A model generated the notes under the pieces. The model did not search any database. It worked only from the letters and a program-made list of their open reading frames with translations, and was not told the DNA's origin. Below are positions 15,293-24,987 of a stretch of DNA of 64,000 nt, piece by piece. Within the stretch, counting starts at the first letter, position 1, and the number at the start of each line of letters is the position of its first letter. A program made the position numbers and the translations under genes. This DNA comes from Moorena sp. SIOASIH (GTDB lineage Bacteria > Cyanobacteriota > Cyanobacteriia > Cyanobacteriales > Coleofasciculaceae): NCBI RefSeq assembly GCF_010671925.1, contig NZ_JAAHIH010000003.1, positions 496,001 through 560,000 on the forward strand. The letters run 5' to 3'.

Positions 15293-16528
15293 ATGGCAAA
15301 GACAATTAAATTTAGTCTTATTCTGGATAATACTCCAGTCATAGATTTAGATGGTGTTAGGGAAAATTTTAATATCGATGATATCTTAAGATATTACAAA
15401 AGTGGTCTATTGCAAAAGTGGCTTGCTGTTAGGGGATTTACAGATACCTTATCAAGACTGGAGGATATCTCAGCCGAAAGTGACCTAGAGATTAGCAAGG
15501 AACTAGTGAAAATTTTCGAGATGGAAATTGAAGCAACTAAACTAGAGGAATCGTTGTATAGTATCCAGTTTCATGAAGAATGGCAGAATAAGGTAAATGA
15601 TTATGCTAAGAACAATTTTAATCGCAAAGCCATTATTAATGATTATCACCAGGGTTACGATGCACTATTGAAAGGCATGTTGCAGGCTCCCGATGATATT
15701 GCTTTGATTAAAAGTAGTATGGCACAAATTGCCAAGAACTATTTATGGATCTTTAAGTATCACTTACCATGTTTTTATGATGAATTTATTGAAAAGGTGC
15801 CATTATCGATTTTTGTATCATTCATGAATCCTAGTTTGAGAAAATTATTATTAGAGTCTGAGGTTATGGCTGAAAGACTAGAAAATTTAACCAGTAAAAT
15901 TAATCCTAATACAGCAAACAAAATATCTGACGATTTTACCAAAGATCATAATTTATTTGACAGACAATCAATACTTAATAGATTGGGCATAAACCTAAAA
16001 CCTATAAAGCATAAAGCAGACACTAATCATAGGTGGCAGCAACTTGTTAGTTCAGACAAAAAGTGTTTAATTATCGATTTAACTGAGAGGGATAATGTTA
16101 TGGTATCTCATTCAGATCCAAATTTGAAGTCCCATCAATTTAAAAAACAAGATGCTGTGGGTAAAATACTTAATGGCTTAAGATTTTATTCTTATCGTTC
16201 TGATGATTATGTCGAGTACATTACATTTACTTCAGAAAAAGACTTGGTAAATTCAGAAAAACAATTTGCAATTCCTAAAATGTTTTATTTAGTCAGGAAT
16301 CATCTTAAAACCTTTAAAGGTGAAACAGAAGAGTTTTGGAAAGATATTGAACCAAAGGGTAAGCGTTTTATGATTATAGGTATGAACGATGGAAATTATG
16401 TCAGAAACTCTGGTAAACATGGTGAAGAGTTATCAGCCGATGATGTTAATGGGAAATTTGTCATTCTAGATGGGATAGATTACAAGAGTAAAAATCCTGA
16501 CCATGTAATTGGTTATTTGGAAGTTTGA
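15293..16528 (+). CDS. Unknown protein (cassette gene 2)
   Basis: A 411-residue soluble protein with no signal or membrane segment. The N-terminal part opens IKFSLILDNTPVIDLDGVRENFNIDDILRYY, where 'a short peptide about activity level then FNI/DD-L-x-x-Y-x-x-G-x-L-x-x-W-L' resembles the start of some bacterial regulatory or scaffold proteins. This is only a resemblance. The C-terminal half (about 250-411) is beta-rich and contains GMNDGNYVRNSGKHGEELS and FVILDGIDYKS. No catalytic motif is seen. It lies between the glycine-zipper gene and the AAA+ gene with the same low GC, so a shared function is likely but unproved. Confidence 0.7.
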   Translation: MAKTIKFSLILDNTPVIDLDGVRENFNIDDILRYYKSGLLQKWLAVRGFTDTLSRLEDISAESDLEISKELVKIFEMEIEATKLEESLYSIQFHEEWQNKVNDYAKNNFNRKAIINDYHQGYDALLKGMLQAPDDIALIKSSMAQIAKNYLWIFKYHLPCFYDEFIEKVPLSIFVSFMNPSLRKLLLESEVMAERLENLTSKINPNTANKISDDFTKDHNLFDRQSILNRLGINLKPIKHKADTNHRWQQLVSSDKKCLIIDLTERDNVMVSHSDPNLKSHQFKKQDAVGKILNGLRFYSYRSDDYVEYITFTSEKDLVNSEKQFAIPKMFYLVRNHLKTFKGETEEFWKDIEPKGKRFMIIGMNDGNYVRNSGKHGEELSADDVNGKFVILDGIDYKSKNPDHVIGYLEV

Positions 16529-16663
16529 GATTATATAGACCCAGTGGTGTGTTACGGGCAGCAACCTAACACTGGGAAATAAGTTGAAAATCATGACAAG
16601 CCCTTCCCTAACGCACCCTACGCCTACTCCCTACTCCCTACTCCCTACTCCCTATTAGACATT

Positions 16664-18166
16664 ATGATGAACAATACAATTCATAAACTTTCTTCCTATG
16701 TTGATTCCTTAAGACCAATCATTTATATCAACCATTTTGATTTCCATGCTACTGATTTGCTGATTAAGGAGATTGCTACAACAGCTCAGGTTTATGAATA
16801 TAATGATGCTGGTGGTCATGTTGATTTTGAGACCAAAAACTCTAAGTCTAACTTTGAATTAGAAACGTTTTTGTCAGCTTTTGATAATAATGAAAGTGGA
16901 GAGAGTTTTCTGGTACTCAAGGATATTCACTTTTATTTAGATAATCCCAAAGTCATTGCTCTGCTGAAATCAATTGCCCTCAAGACCCTATACAAGGATA
17001 ATTTTTATAGCACTAGTTTTATTGTTTCTAGTCAATTAATCATTCCGGCTGAACTTGATAAATTTATTACGGTCTTTGAAGTCCCTATTCCCAATCTTAA
17101 TCAAATTAGAGGAATAATTAAACAATTTTTGCAGGATTTACAATTTGATATGACTGACAATGTCATTGAAGAATTAGCCTTATCCTTTAAAGGATTAAGT
17201 GAATTTGAAATTATCCAGATCTTAAACCTAGCCTATCAACAGGGTGGTTGTATCGACAAAAATGATAAGCACCTAATCATCCAAGAAAAAGAACAAATTA
17301 TCAAAAAATCTGGCACCCTTGAAATTCTTAATTTCAAAGAAACACTAGATGACGTTGGAGGGCTTAATAATCTCAAGTCCTGGCTGACTAAAAAAGCTAA
17401 GATATTCAAAAATCTCGACCAAGCTATCAAATTTGGAGTTGATATACCTAAAGGTATGATGCTAATTGGGATGCCTGGGTGTGGCAAAAGTTTAGTCGCC
17501 AAAGCTACTTCTCATCTGTTTGAAGTTCCTCTACTGCGGCTAGATATTGGTAAACTACTTGGTAAGTATGTGGGAGAGAGTGAAGAAAACTTAAGTCGGG
17601 CAATTAGAATAGCTGAGGCGGTTAGTCCTTGTATTTTATGGGTAGATGAAATTGAAAAAGCCTTTGCTGGCATTGGCGAAACTGGAGGCGGAAGTGATGT
17701 CACAACCAGATTATTTGGTAATATTTTAACTTGGATTCAAGAAAAAGAAAACACTGTCTTCATTGTGGCTACCTCTAATGATATTTCCAAACTTCCGGCT
17801 GAATTTCTCAGAAAAGGAAGATTTGATGAACTGTTCTTTGTAGATTTTCCTAATGGGGATGAGCGCAAAAAAATATTTGAAATCCATCTAAAAAGGAGAA
17901 ATAAATGGAATAGGATGATTGATATAATTAGCTTGCTAAAAGAAACCGATGGTTATAGTGGTGCTGACATTGAAGCTGTTGTTAAAGAAACCATAGAAAA
18001 TGTTTTTCTTGATCCAGAAAAAGATTCAGTGACAACAGATGATTTGCTTGCTGTCATTAAAACCACCAAATGTCTTTCAGAATCCCTCAAAGATAAAATA
18101 GATAAAATCAGAAAGTCTTTATCTAAGATGAATGTCAAGCCAGCAAGTGAAAAAAAAAAAAAATAA
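16664..18166 (+). CDS. Ycf46-like AAA+ ATPase (cassette gene 3)
   Basis: A 500-residue ATPase. Residues 1-220 resemble the degenerate N-terminal domain of Ycf46 proteins (RPIIYINHFDFHATDLLIKE, then PIPNLNQIRGIIKQFLQ). A full AAA+ module follows: LDDVGGLNNLKSWL, Walker A GMPGCGKS (269-276), pore-loop region LGKYVGESEENL, Walker B LWVDEIEKAF (D328/E329), sensor 1 VATSN, and arginine-finger region RKGRFDELFFVDFP. The C-terminus is a lysine-rich tail. Ycf46 itself has been linked to CO2 utilisation, but this copy is in an AT-rich accessory cassette with two unknown genes. It is better viewed as a remodelling motor for those partners. A gap of 136 bp with simple repeats precedes it. Confidence 0.85.
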   Translation: MMNNTIHKLSSYVDSLRPIIYINHFDFHATDLLIKEIATTAQVYEYNDAGGHVDFETKNSKSNFELETFLSAFDNNESGESFLVLKDIHFYLDNPKVIALLKSIALKTLYKDNFYSTSFIVSSQLIIPAELDKFITVFEVPIPNLNQIRGIIKQFLQDLQFDMTDNVIEELALSFKGLSEFEIIQILNLAYQQGGCIDKNDKHLIIQEKEQIIKKSGTLEILNFKETLDDVGGLNNLKSWLTKKAKIFKNLDQAIKFGVDIPKGMMLIGMPGCGKSLVAKATSHLFEVPLLRLDIGKLLGKYVGESEENLSRAIRIAEAVSPCILWVDEIEKAFAGIGETGGGSDVTTRLFGNILTWIQEKENTVFIVATSNDISKLPAEFLRKGRFDELFFVDFPNGDERKKIFEIHLKRRNKWNRMIDIISLLKETDGYSGADIEAVVKETIENVFLDPEKDSVTTDDLLAVIKTTKCLSESLKDKIDKIRKSLSKMNVKPASEKKKK

Positions 18167-18549
18167 TCCCTGATTACCTACCAGGGTAAGCTAAGCTAAT
18201 TTATATAATTTCCAAATAGATCATAAAACTCAAGGCGGCTTTATCATAATACCAAAAAATAATCCCATCTCTTTCCCCCTATTGCCTATTGCTAGCATGC
18301 CTATTGCCTCTTGCCCGCCCCCCTTACTAAGGGGGGTTAGGGGGGATTCCTCTTGCCTGTTCCCTGTTCCCTATTACCTATTCCCTATTGCCTATTGCCC
18401 GCCCCCCTTAGTAAGGGGGGTTAGGGGGGATTCCTCTTGCTAGCATGCCTCTTGCCTCTTGCCTATTCCCTATTCCCTACTTCCTACTCCCTACTCCCTA
18501 CTCCCTATTCCCTACTCCCTACTCCCTACTCCCTATTCCCTTCGCTATA
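18167..18549. repeat. Repeat-filled gap: cccccctta palindromes and ccctatt heptamers
   Basis: No gene is seen. Two near-identical blocks of cccgcccccctta...taaggggggttagggggg (about 18313-18352 and 18399-18437) alternate with ttgcctattccc/tactccc heptamers up to the kinase stop. Confidence 0.9.
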
Positions 18550-20151
18550 TTACCAAAAACCCCGCTTCCCACTAGGCAGTACTGTTGTCCAATTAGTCTT
18601 AGCTTGAGCCAACTGTTCCTTAGTAACTTTAGCATTAGAAAGATTGGCTCCACACAAATTTGCTCCCCGCAGATTAGCATTTTCGAGATGAGCATAACTA
18701 AGATTCGCCCCACGCAAGTCTGCTCCTGCTAAGTTAGCCTTTTTCAAGTAAGCTCGACCCAAATTAGCATTGCGTAAGTCCGCTTGATGGAGATTCGCTT
18801 CACCAAAATTAGCACTAGATAAATCCGCTCCCTTCAAACTAATATTGAACAGTTTTCCGTGGCGGAAAATTATCCCAGATAACTCAGCATTATTAAGATT
18901 AAGTCCCCTCAAATCTTTAGCAGCAAAGTCTCTCCTGCCAGAGCCGTAAGCTTTTAATAAAGTTTCCGCATCCAACTTGCCATTACCCTTCGACTTGCCT
19001 GTGATGCTACTCCTACTACCGCTCACAGCTGTAGAATCCCTGTGACTGGTAAAACTTCCACCGTTTTGAGGTTCTGATCTTCGACCATTGCTCAATCCCC
19101 GACGCTCCCGGAATGCTCTAATTCTCTCTGCCATTCTTCGGGATTGGGCTGATGATGGGGATGAATAACCATTCGCAGGAGCCAAATTCCCTGAGTTGAA
19201 GTGAGAATTAGCATCATCAAGGGGTTGTGATACTAAACTGTTGTTTAAACTCTCCAGATATGGCTCTAGGTCAAGAGCTCTCAGGATGTCTTCTGAGCAC
19301 TGATAGCGATAACGGACAGAAGACTCCAGCATTTTTCTTAAAACCTTAGCAAAGTGGTCACTAACGTTGACATTAGTCTGCCAGACTATTTCTCCGGTTG
19401 AAGGATTATAATCGAGGTCTTTGGGAGATTTACCCGTCAACAAATAAAGGCAAGTAACCCCCACTGCATAGATATCGCTAGCATAAACAGGTCGCAATGC
19501 CATTTGTTCAGGAGGGGCAAAGCCTGGAGTTCCGATGGCATAGTTGGTCAATACTGTGTCTGAGGAGTTGGAGGGATTGGTTTGGCGGTTTTTCACAGCA
19601 CCAAAATCAATCAATACCAGTTTGCGGTCTTGGTCACGACGAATTATATTGGCTGGTTTAATGTCCCGGTGAATTACTTTTTTCTTATGAATATATTGCA
19701 GCAGTGGTAGAATTTCACTTAAAAATTGTTTAACTCCCTCTTCCGAGAATGAACCAGACCGTCTGACTTGCTGTTGGAGTGTCAAACCGCTAATGTATTC
19801 TTGAACCAGATAAAACTGCTGATTGTCTTCAAAGTAATCTAATAACCGTGGCAATTGGGGATGATTCCCAATTTCTCCCAAGGTTCGGGCTTCTCGCTCA
19901 AACAGATCCCTTGCCATCGGTGAAATCTCTGAGCTTTTGGCGCTTGGGCGGAGTTGTTTGATTACACAGGTCGGTTTACCGGGCAAGGATTGATCTGTTG
20001 CTAAGAAAGTTGCTCCAAATCCGCCTTGACCGAGTGGTTTGATCACACGATAGCGGTCAAGTAATAATAATTTAGAACTGCACGCCTGACACAAGTCGGC
20101 GTGTTCTGGGTTTTGTGCCTGAGTGCAGGTAGGATTTAGACAGTAGCTCAT
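18550..20151 (-). CDS. Serine/threonine protein kinase with 4-Cys prefix and pentapeptide repeats
   Basis: A 533-residue protein. A zinc-binding prefix carries C4, C9, C21 and C24. The kinase domain runs from about residue 34: glycine loop GQGGFGA (41-47), K65, HRDIKPAN (161-168), DFG (182-184) and GTPGFAPPEQ. A low-complexity linker (about 310-400) follows. Residues about 420-510 are A-(D/N)-L-x-x pentapeptide repeats (ADLSSANFGEANLHQADL and so on), which form a right-handed beta helix. All catalytic residues are present, so it should be an active Hanks-type kinase. The same architecture is common in filamentous cyanobacteria. The target is unknown. Confidence 0.93.
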   Translation of the reverse strand: MSYCLNPTCTQAQNPEHADLCQACSSKLLLLDRYRVIKPLGQGGFGATFLATDQSLPGKPTCVIKQLRPSAKSSEISPMARDLFEREARTLGEIGNHPQLPRLLDYFEDNQQFYLVQEYISGLTLQQQVRRSGSFSEEGVKQFLSEILPLLQYIHKKKVIHRDIKPANIIRRDQDRKLVLIDFGAVKNRQTNPSNSSDTVLTNYAIGTPGFAPPEQMALRPVYASDIYAVGVTCLYLLTGKSPKDLDYNPSTGEIVWQTNVNVSDHFAKVLRKMLESSVRYRYQCSEDILRALDLEPYLESLNNSLVSQPLDDANSHFNSGNLAPANGYSSPSSAQSRRMAERIRAFRERRGLSNGRRSEPQNGGSFTSHRDSTAVSGSRSSITGKSKGNGKLDAETLLKAYGSGRRDFAAKDLRGLNLNNAELSGIIFRHGKLFNISLKGADLSSANFGEANLHQADLRNANLGRAYLKKANLAGADLRGANLSYAHLENANLRGANLCGANLSNAKVTKEQLAQAKTNWTTVLPSGKRGFW

Positions 20152-20577
20152 TCAGCGTTACTGATGTTGCTTTGCCCATACTGGAACTAAAACTTTTGCT
20201 CGGAGCACCTGAGCAGGAAAGATGATTTATAGTATTTTACTTTTCTTTATTTTCTGCAAAATGCCTCTTACTACCCCCTTAGTTAGACAACTATTCCGGT
20301 GAAACCTGATCCTCAACCAGGATACCTTATTTTTTGTATCCACCTAAGGGTACAAAGGACAATTTTGAGTTAAGTAAAGGGTGATTAAAGTAAAACGTAT
20401 ATGAAGCTACCTATATTTTAGAGCGTTTATTTAGCATTGACCATAGGTAGTGTACTTTTGTCAAGCGTTAAGGGGTTATCCCGATCACAATAGAAAAATG
20501 TTTTGCTGGAAGTAACCGGCAACTTGCACCTTATTTATTACCTTATATTAGAGTTCAGCAAAAAAATTTAGGAGTCC
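20152..20577. other. Divergent intergenic region, kinase / pheT
   Basis: AT-rich, 426 bp, with no gene. It must contain the promoters of the minus-strand kinase and plus-strand pheT. aggagt just before ATG 20578 is a good ribosome site for pheT. No riboswitch or T-box-like structure is recognised. Confidence 0.6.
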
Positions 20578-23022
20578 ATGCGTATATCGTTAAACTGGCT
20601 GCGAGAACTAGTAGAAGTAACTCTGACACCAGAAGAGCTAGCTCAAACCCTAACTATGGCTGGGTTTGAGGTAGAAGATATTGAAGACCTGGGAACCCTG
20701 GCCGATGGCGTGGTGATTGGCAAGGTTCTGGAGGTAGAGCCTCACCCTAATGCAAATAAGCTTCGGGTCTGTCAAGTGGATATTGGTGGGAGTGACCCAT
20801 TGAATATTGTTTGTGGTGCATCGAATGTCCGACCAGACATTTACGTGCCGGTCGCCACCATCGGAACCTACCTACCAACTATTGATTTGAAAATTCGCGC
20901 CTCAAAACTGCGCGGTGTTCGCTCAGAAGGGATGATTTGTTCCTTAGCAGAAGTCGGCTTGGCCAAGGAATCCGCTGGTATTCATATTTTCGAGGCAGAA
21001 ACTATACCCCTAGGCAGTGATGCTCGTCCCTTACTGGGGTTAACCGATATCATTCTTGATGTTACCTCTACGGCTAATCGAGCGGATGCTCTAAGTATGG
21101 TGGGCGTGGCCAGAGAAGTAGTGGCCTTAACTGGGGCATCCTTAACCTTGCCAGAAACAGTTGAGGTGTCTATTCCAGAAGCATCCGATGCCTTGACCTT
21201 GAAAGTATCTGAACCCAAAGCAAGCCCTGCCTATATTGGCACTGTGATTGAAGGGGTTAAGATTGGTCCTTCTCCCGATTGGTTACAACAGCGCTTGAAA
21301 GCCGCTGGAGTGCGACCGATTAATAATGTAGTGGATGTCACTAATTACATTCTCTTGGAATGGGGTCAGCCCCTCCATGCCTTTGACCGGGAACGCTTGC
21401 AAGCTGTTGCTGGGGTCGAAAACCTAACCATTGGTGTCCGCTTTGCTAAGAGTGGGGAATCCCTGACTACTCTTGATGGTCAAACCCGTTCCCTGGAACC
21501 ACAAGCTTTACTGATCACAGCTAACGACCAACCGGTTGCTATGGCTGGGGTTATGGGTGGGGAAGCCACAGAAGTGAACGACAACACCCAAAGTATTGTT
21601 TTGGAAGCAGCACTGTTTGATCCAGTGACTATTCGTCGTTCTTCCCGCAGTCAAAGCATACGGACAGAATCATCTGCCCGTTATGAGCGTGGTGTCAATC
21701 AAGCAGAATTGGATATTGCTTGTAAAAGAGCGATCGCATTAATTACTGAGTTAGCTGCTGGTACCCCCACCACCCAGAGTATTGCTGACCAGCGCCCTGA
21801 CCCCTCTACTTGGGCACGTTCCATTGAGTTACGTCTTGACCGTGTCAATCAGATTTTAGGGCCAGTTCATGAGGGAGAGGAGCTTGGGGAAATCCTGCCA
21901 GAAGATGTGGAAAGAATCCTGACTGCCCTCGGATGTCAACTACAACCGGGCTGCACCCAGGATTCTCTCCAATGGACAGTGACTGTACCGCCCTACCGCT
22001 ATCGGGATTTAGAGCGGGAAATTGATTTAATTGAGGAAATTGCCCGTCTCTATGGCTATGACAACTTCTGTGATAGCTTACCAGACAAAACTGAACCAGG
22101 TTATCTATCTGCTGAGGAATTTTTAAAGCGAAAACTGCGATCGCAATTCCGTGCAGTTGGGTTGACCGAATTAGTCCAGTATTCCTTGGTAAAGCCAGAG
22201 GAACAGACCCAAATTCGTCTCGATAATCCCCTGTTTACGGAATATTCATCCCTACGCACGGATTTACTATCAGGGCTGATTGATGCTTGTCAGTACAATA
22301 TCGACCAAGGGAACGGTGTACTCAACGGTTTTGAAATTGGTCGGGTCTTCTGGCGAGCAGAAGAGGGTTTCGCAGAAGCTGATGCTATTGCCGGAATTTT
22401 AGGGGGAAACATCACCCAAGGTAACTGGGTCAGGGCAGGGCGTTCCGAACCCATGACCTGGTATGAGGCTAAGGGAGTACTAGAGAGTGTATTTTCTCGT
22501 TGCGGCCTAACAGTAGAATACCAACCAGACCACAGCGATCCCCGTCTTCACCCAGGACGCACTGCATCCTTGTGGTTGCAAGGTGAGAAATTAGGCAAAT
22601 TTGGGCAGTTGCACCCCCAGCTACGCTCAGAAAGGGGTTTTCCCGATCAGGTTTATGTATTTGATTTGGACTTGGAGCTAATTTTAGAGGCTCTTGATCG
22701 CGATGAAATTCTGACTCCCCGGTTCCAAGTCTATTCCACCTACCCAGCCATTGACCGGGATATTGCGTTCTTTGCCCCACTACAAGTCTCAGTGGCAGAA
22801 ATCGAACGTTCAACCCGGAAAGCTGCGGGAAATTTGTTGCAGTCCGTGGAAGTGTTTGATGAATATAAAGGGGAGTCTGTTCCTGAGGGACAGAGAAGTT
22901 TGGCATTTCGGCTAATCTACCGTGCTAGCGATCGCACTCTTACTGATGCAGAAGTCGAGCCAGTACATCAGAAAGTGCGAGAAGCCCTAGAGGAAAAATT
23001 TGGGGTTAGCCTTAGAAGTTAA
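20578..23022 (+). CDS. pheT: Phenylalanine-tRNA ligase beta subunit
   Basis: An 814-residue protein of normal bacterial length. It charges tRNA-Phe as an alpha2-beta2 complex with PheS. The domains are in order: N-terminal B1 ([12 protein letters not shown]), tRNA-binding OB fold (about 40-150, [18 protein letters not shown]), B3/B4 editing domain (about 210-390, [19 protein letters not shown] and [20 protein letters not shown]), B5 (about 400-480), catalytic-like core ([19 protein letters not shown]), and the C-terminal anticodon-binding domain ([18 protein letters not shown] onward). A ribosome site (aggagtcc) precedes the ATG. pheS is not in this window, as is usual in cyanobacteria where the two are unlinked. 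Confidence 0.97.
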   Translation: MRISLNWLRELVEVTLTPEELAQTLTMAGFEVEDIEDLGTLADGVVIGKVLEVEPHPNANKLRVCQVDIGGSDPLNIVCGASNVRPDIYVPVATIGTYLPTIDLKIRASKLRGVRSEGMICSLAEVGLAKESAGIHIFEAETIPLGSDARPLLGLTDIILDVTSTANRADALSMVGVAREVVALTGASLTLPETVEVSIPEASDALTLKVSEPKASPAYIGTVIEGVKIGPSPDWLQQRLKAAGVRPINNVVDVTNYILLEWGQPLHAFDRERLQAVAGVENLTIGVRFAKSGESLTTLDGQTRSLEPQALLITANDQPVAMAGVMGGEATEVNDNTQSIVLEAALFDPVTIRRSSRSQSIRTESSARYERGVNQAELDIACKRAIALITELAAGTPTTQSIADQRPDPSTWARSIELRLDRVNQILGPVHEGEELGEILPEDVERILTALGCQLQPGCTQDSLQWTVTVPPYRYRDLEREIDLIEEIARLYGYDNFCDSLPDKTEPGYLSAEEFLKRKLRSQFRAVGLTELVQYSLVKPEEQTQIRLDNPLFTEYSSLRTDLLSGLIDACQYNIDQGNGVLNGFEIGRVFWRAEEGFAEADAIAGILGGNITQGNWVRAGRSEPMTWYEAKGVLESVFSRCGLTVEYQPDHSDPRLHPGRTASLWLQGEKLGKFGQLHPQLRSERGFPDQVYVFDLDLELILEALDRDEILTPRFQVYSTYPAIDRDIAFFAPLQVSVAEIERSTRKAAGNLLQSVEVFDEYKGESVPEGQRSLAFRLIYRASDRTLTDAEVEPVHQKVREALEEKFGVSLRS

Positions 23023-23025
23023 ACG

Positions 23026-23554
23026 TTAGCTGTCCGGCAAAATTCATCCCGCAGCATAGGTGTGGGATGAATTTTGCACAGAGGGAATTGCTATAATATA
23101 TGTACTGATAAACAAAGCCGAACGCGCCCCGCGTGGCCAAAGGCCTTAAATGCTGGTTTGTCAGCTATTTAACTAGCGAAAAAATCGAATTTTTGTATTG
23201 TTCCGGTGCGGAGGGTCATCCCGGAGACGAAACCTTAGAATAGGGTTTGAAGTCTCCGTAAGGATAGGGTCGCCTTATTACAAGAGACTTAACCCTATTT
23301 TGCATGACCTACAAACTATAAAGGCGACCCTATCCTAAGGATTCGTCTCTGGCCTTAATCATAAAGTTTTAACCCTTTACGCATAACCGACTAACCATAA
23401 AGGCTGCCCTATTCTTGCGGTAACTTCTGACCGTGTCGTTAATAAAGCAAGCCTACGTATCCGTTCGCGCAGGGTCGGCGAAAGCCGATACCGTTGGGTG
23501 GAGTTGGCAAGAAGCCCACACTGACCTTACAGGTTCAGTGTGGGAGTATGTCAC
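23026..23554 (+). mobile_element. Gene-less IS200/IS605-like relic, copy B
   Basis: It begins 4 bases after the pheT stop with ttagctgtccggcaaaattc and a palindrome ending gatgaattttgc, as in copy A at 12834. It ends with gttgggtggagttggcaagaag, the hairpin cccacactga...tcagtgtggg and agtatgtcac. Apart from an extra ~100-bp insertion within the embedded palindrome and small indels, it is colinear with copy A. No protein gene remains. Confidence 0.6.
23224..23427. repeat. Palindromic unit cgaaacctta...cggtaacttc, copy 2, with a nested flipped unit
   Basis: The outer unit starts agacgaaaccttagaatagggt and ends ctgccctattcttgcggtaa. At 23250-23352 a second unit is inserted within its stem: 16-bp perfect arms aggatagggtcgcctt (23261-23276) and the complement at 23321-23336. 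The inner unit's flanks are in reverse orientation (gaagtctccgtaagg on the left, ctaaggattcgtctc on the right). Confidence 0.8.
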
Positions 23555-23567
23555 AAGTTAAACGGTT

Positions 23568-23597
23568 GAAGGATGAAGTATTCATACTTCATCCTTC
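23568..23597. repeat. Perfect hairpin across the rsgA stop codon
   Basis: gaaggatgaagta (23568-23580) and tacttcatccttc (23585-23597) form a 13-bp stem with a 4-base loop that contains the rsgA stop. No T-run follows on the minus strand, so a standard terminator is not claimed; it may still stabilise the mRNA end. Confidence 0.6.
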
Positions 23598-24719
23598 ATT
23601 CATATCGTCATAAAGTTCATCTAGGGTCTGGTGCTGAGTACGCCGGGAGCGACGGCGGTATTTTTTTGTTTCTAGCTTGGGTTCGTATTGACGCCGACCA
23701 GAAGCTTTAATTTTTAACTTCATAGTCGATTCTATATCAGCTTTTTGGTTCAAAGCCTCTTGTCGTGCAATCACTTCTGCTAAAAAATCCAGATAATGCT
23801 GGTACCGTTCCCAGTCTCCTCGCACAGCACAGTTTGGCTCATCCCGATGTAGACAATTACTGAATTGACAGCGGTGTTGGGCTAAACGCTCTCTTGCTTC
23901 TGGAAAGTAATGGATTAAATCCTCAGGAGTACAAGTCAAGTCAGGCTGATTGAATCCGGGGGTATCTGCCAAAAAACCACCTCTGGGCAACTCAAATAAT
24001 TCCACGTGCCGAGTGGTGTGGCGTCCTCGACCCAGTTTACCAGTCACTTCTGCCACCCGCACCCTTGTTGCTGGAATCAGATAATTAATTAGACTGGATT
24101 TACCGACACCAGAAAGACCAGCCATAACGCTGATTGTCTGACTCAACAGGTCAGTCAGTTGTGCTAAACAAGTACCATTATGAACGCTGATCAAGACTGG
24201 CTGATAACCCCATGCTTCCAGACGCTGTTGCCAATGCTGCTGTTGCTGTTGTGTTACTAAATCAAGTTTATTCAGACACAAAGAGACCTTGAAACCAGTA
24301 GATTCTGCCTTCACCAAAAACCGACTCAGCTGATAAGCATCCAGGGTCGGTTCTTCCAGAGCAAAAACCACCAGAATTTGCTGAGCATTGGCGATTGGTG
24401 GGCGGTCGAGCTGGGTTGTCCGGGGCAGCACTTCGGCAATCACCCCTCGTCCACCAGCCCAGTCAGGTTCATCTACTACAACCCGGTCTCCCACCATCAC
24501 CTGCTGGCCAATTTTTTTCAACCGGGCTCTACGGGTACATAAGAGGCTTGAAGGTTGTAGGTTATTTGCTTGAAGGTTATCTTCACAACCTACAACCTCC
24601 AATTTGTCAACCTTCAACTGATCTAAACGCACCTGATAGAAATTTGCCTGAACCGCCAGCACGGTACCCAGCCAAGGGGTTGACAAGTTTGATGAATTAG
24701 TGTATTCTAATTCAATCAT
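23589..24719 (-). CDS. rsgA: Ribosome small-subunit-dependent GTPase A, with repeat-derived insertion
   Basis: A 376-residue circularly permuted GTPase that matures the 30S subunit. It has an N-terminal OB fold (1-100), G4 NKLD (150-153), G1 GLSGVGKSS (201-209), G3 DTPG (252-255) and a zinc knuckle C284, C289, H291, C297. Residues about 35-58 (including NLQANNLQPSS) split the OB-fold sequence FYQVRLDQ from LLCTRRARLKK. They are encoded by a copy of the ttgaaggtt repeat family (about 24546-24617), so a repeat entered the gene in frame. The C-terminus is basic. It overlaps the tusA-like gene by 8 bases and is the last gene of the chaperone operon. Confidence 0.95.
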   Translation of the reverse strand: MIELEYTNSSNLSTPWLGTVLAVQANFYQVRLDQLKVDKLEVVGCEDNLQANNLQPSSLLCTRRARLKKIGQQVMVGDRVVVDEPDWAGGRGVIAEVLPRTTQLDRPPIANAQQILVVFALEEPTLDAYQLSRFLVKAESTGFKVSLCLNKLDLVTQQQQQHWQQRLEAWGYQPVLISVHNGTCLAQLTDLLSQTISVMAGLSGVGKSSLINYLIPATRVRVAEVTGKLGRGRHTTRHVELFELPRGGFLADTPGFNQPDLTCTPEDLIHYFPEARERLAQHRCQFSNCLHRDEPNCAVRGDWERYQHYLDFLAEVIARQEALNQKADIESTMKLKIKASGRRQYEPKLETKKYRRRSRRTQHQTLDELYDDMNEG

Positions 24720-24987
24720 GAAGATGCTGGTATGGACGACGCACCTTCAGAGCAAAATAGCGATCGCGTTCTTCAACGCCCTCTATGGGGTAACCCTCCA
24801 TAGTCAGACTATCAGGAACCTGTTCTATTGGTTCTCCTGGGTCGAGCCACACTTCTAATAGGGCACCTGGAGCCATTTTCTCTAGATAGAGTTTAGTCCG
24901 AACAAAGTTAATCGGGCAAGGGGTGCCCCGCAGATCCAGCTTATCATCAGGTAATGAACTGATCTCGGAGGAGGCTAGTCCACTCAT
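24712..24987 (-). CDS. TusA-family sulfur carrier-like protein
   Basis: A 91-residue protein with the TusA/SirA signature [19 protein letters not shown]24-P25 is the catalytic/persulfide site and the helix follows. The C-terminal half gives the second beta-alpha unit. TusA-like proteins relay sulfur for tRNA thiolation or other pathways. This cyanobacterial version sits in a fixed spot between dnaJ and rsgA and overlaps both (4 and 8 bases), which points to translational coupling. The exact sulfur acceptor is unknown. Confidence 0.9.
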   Translation of the reverse strand: MSGLASSEISSLPDDKLDLRGTPCPINFVRTKLYLEKMAPGALLEVWLDPGEPIEQVPDSLTMEGYPIEGVEERDRYFALKVRRPYQHLHD

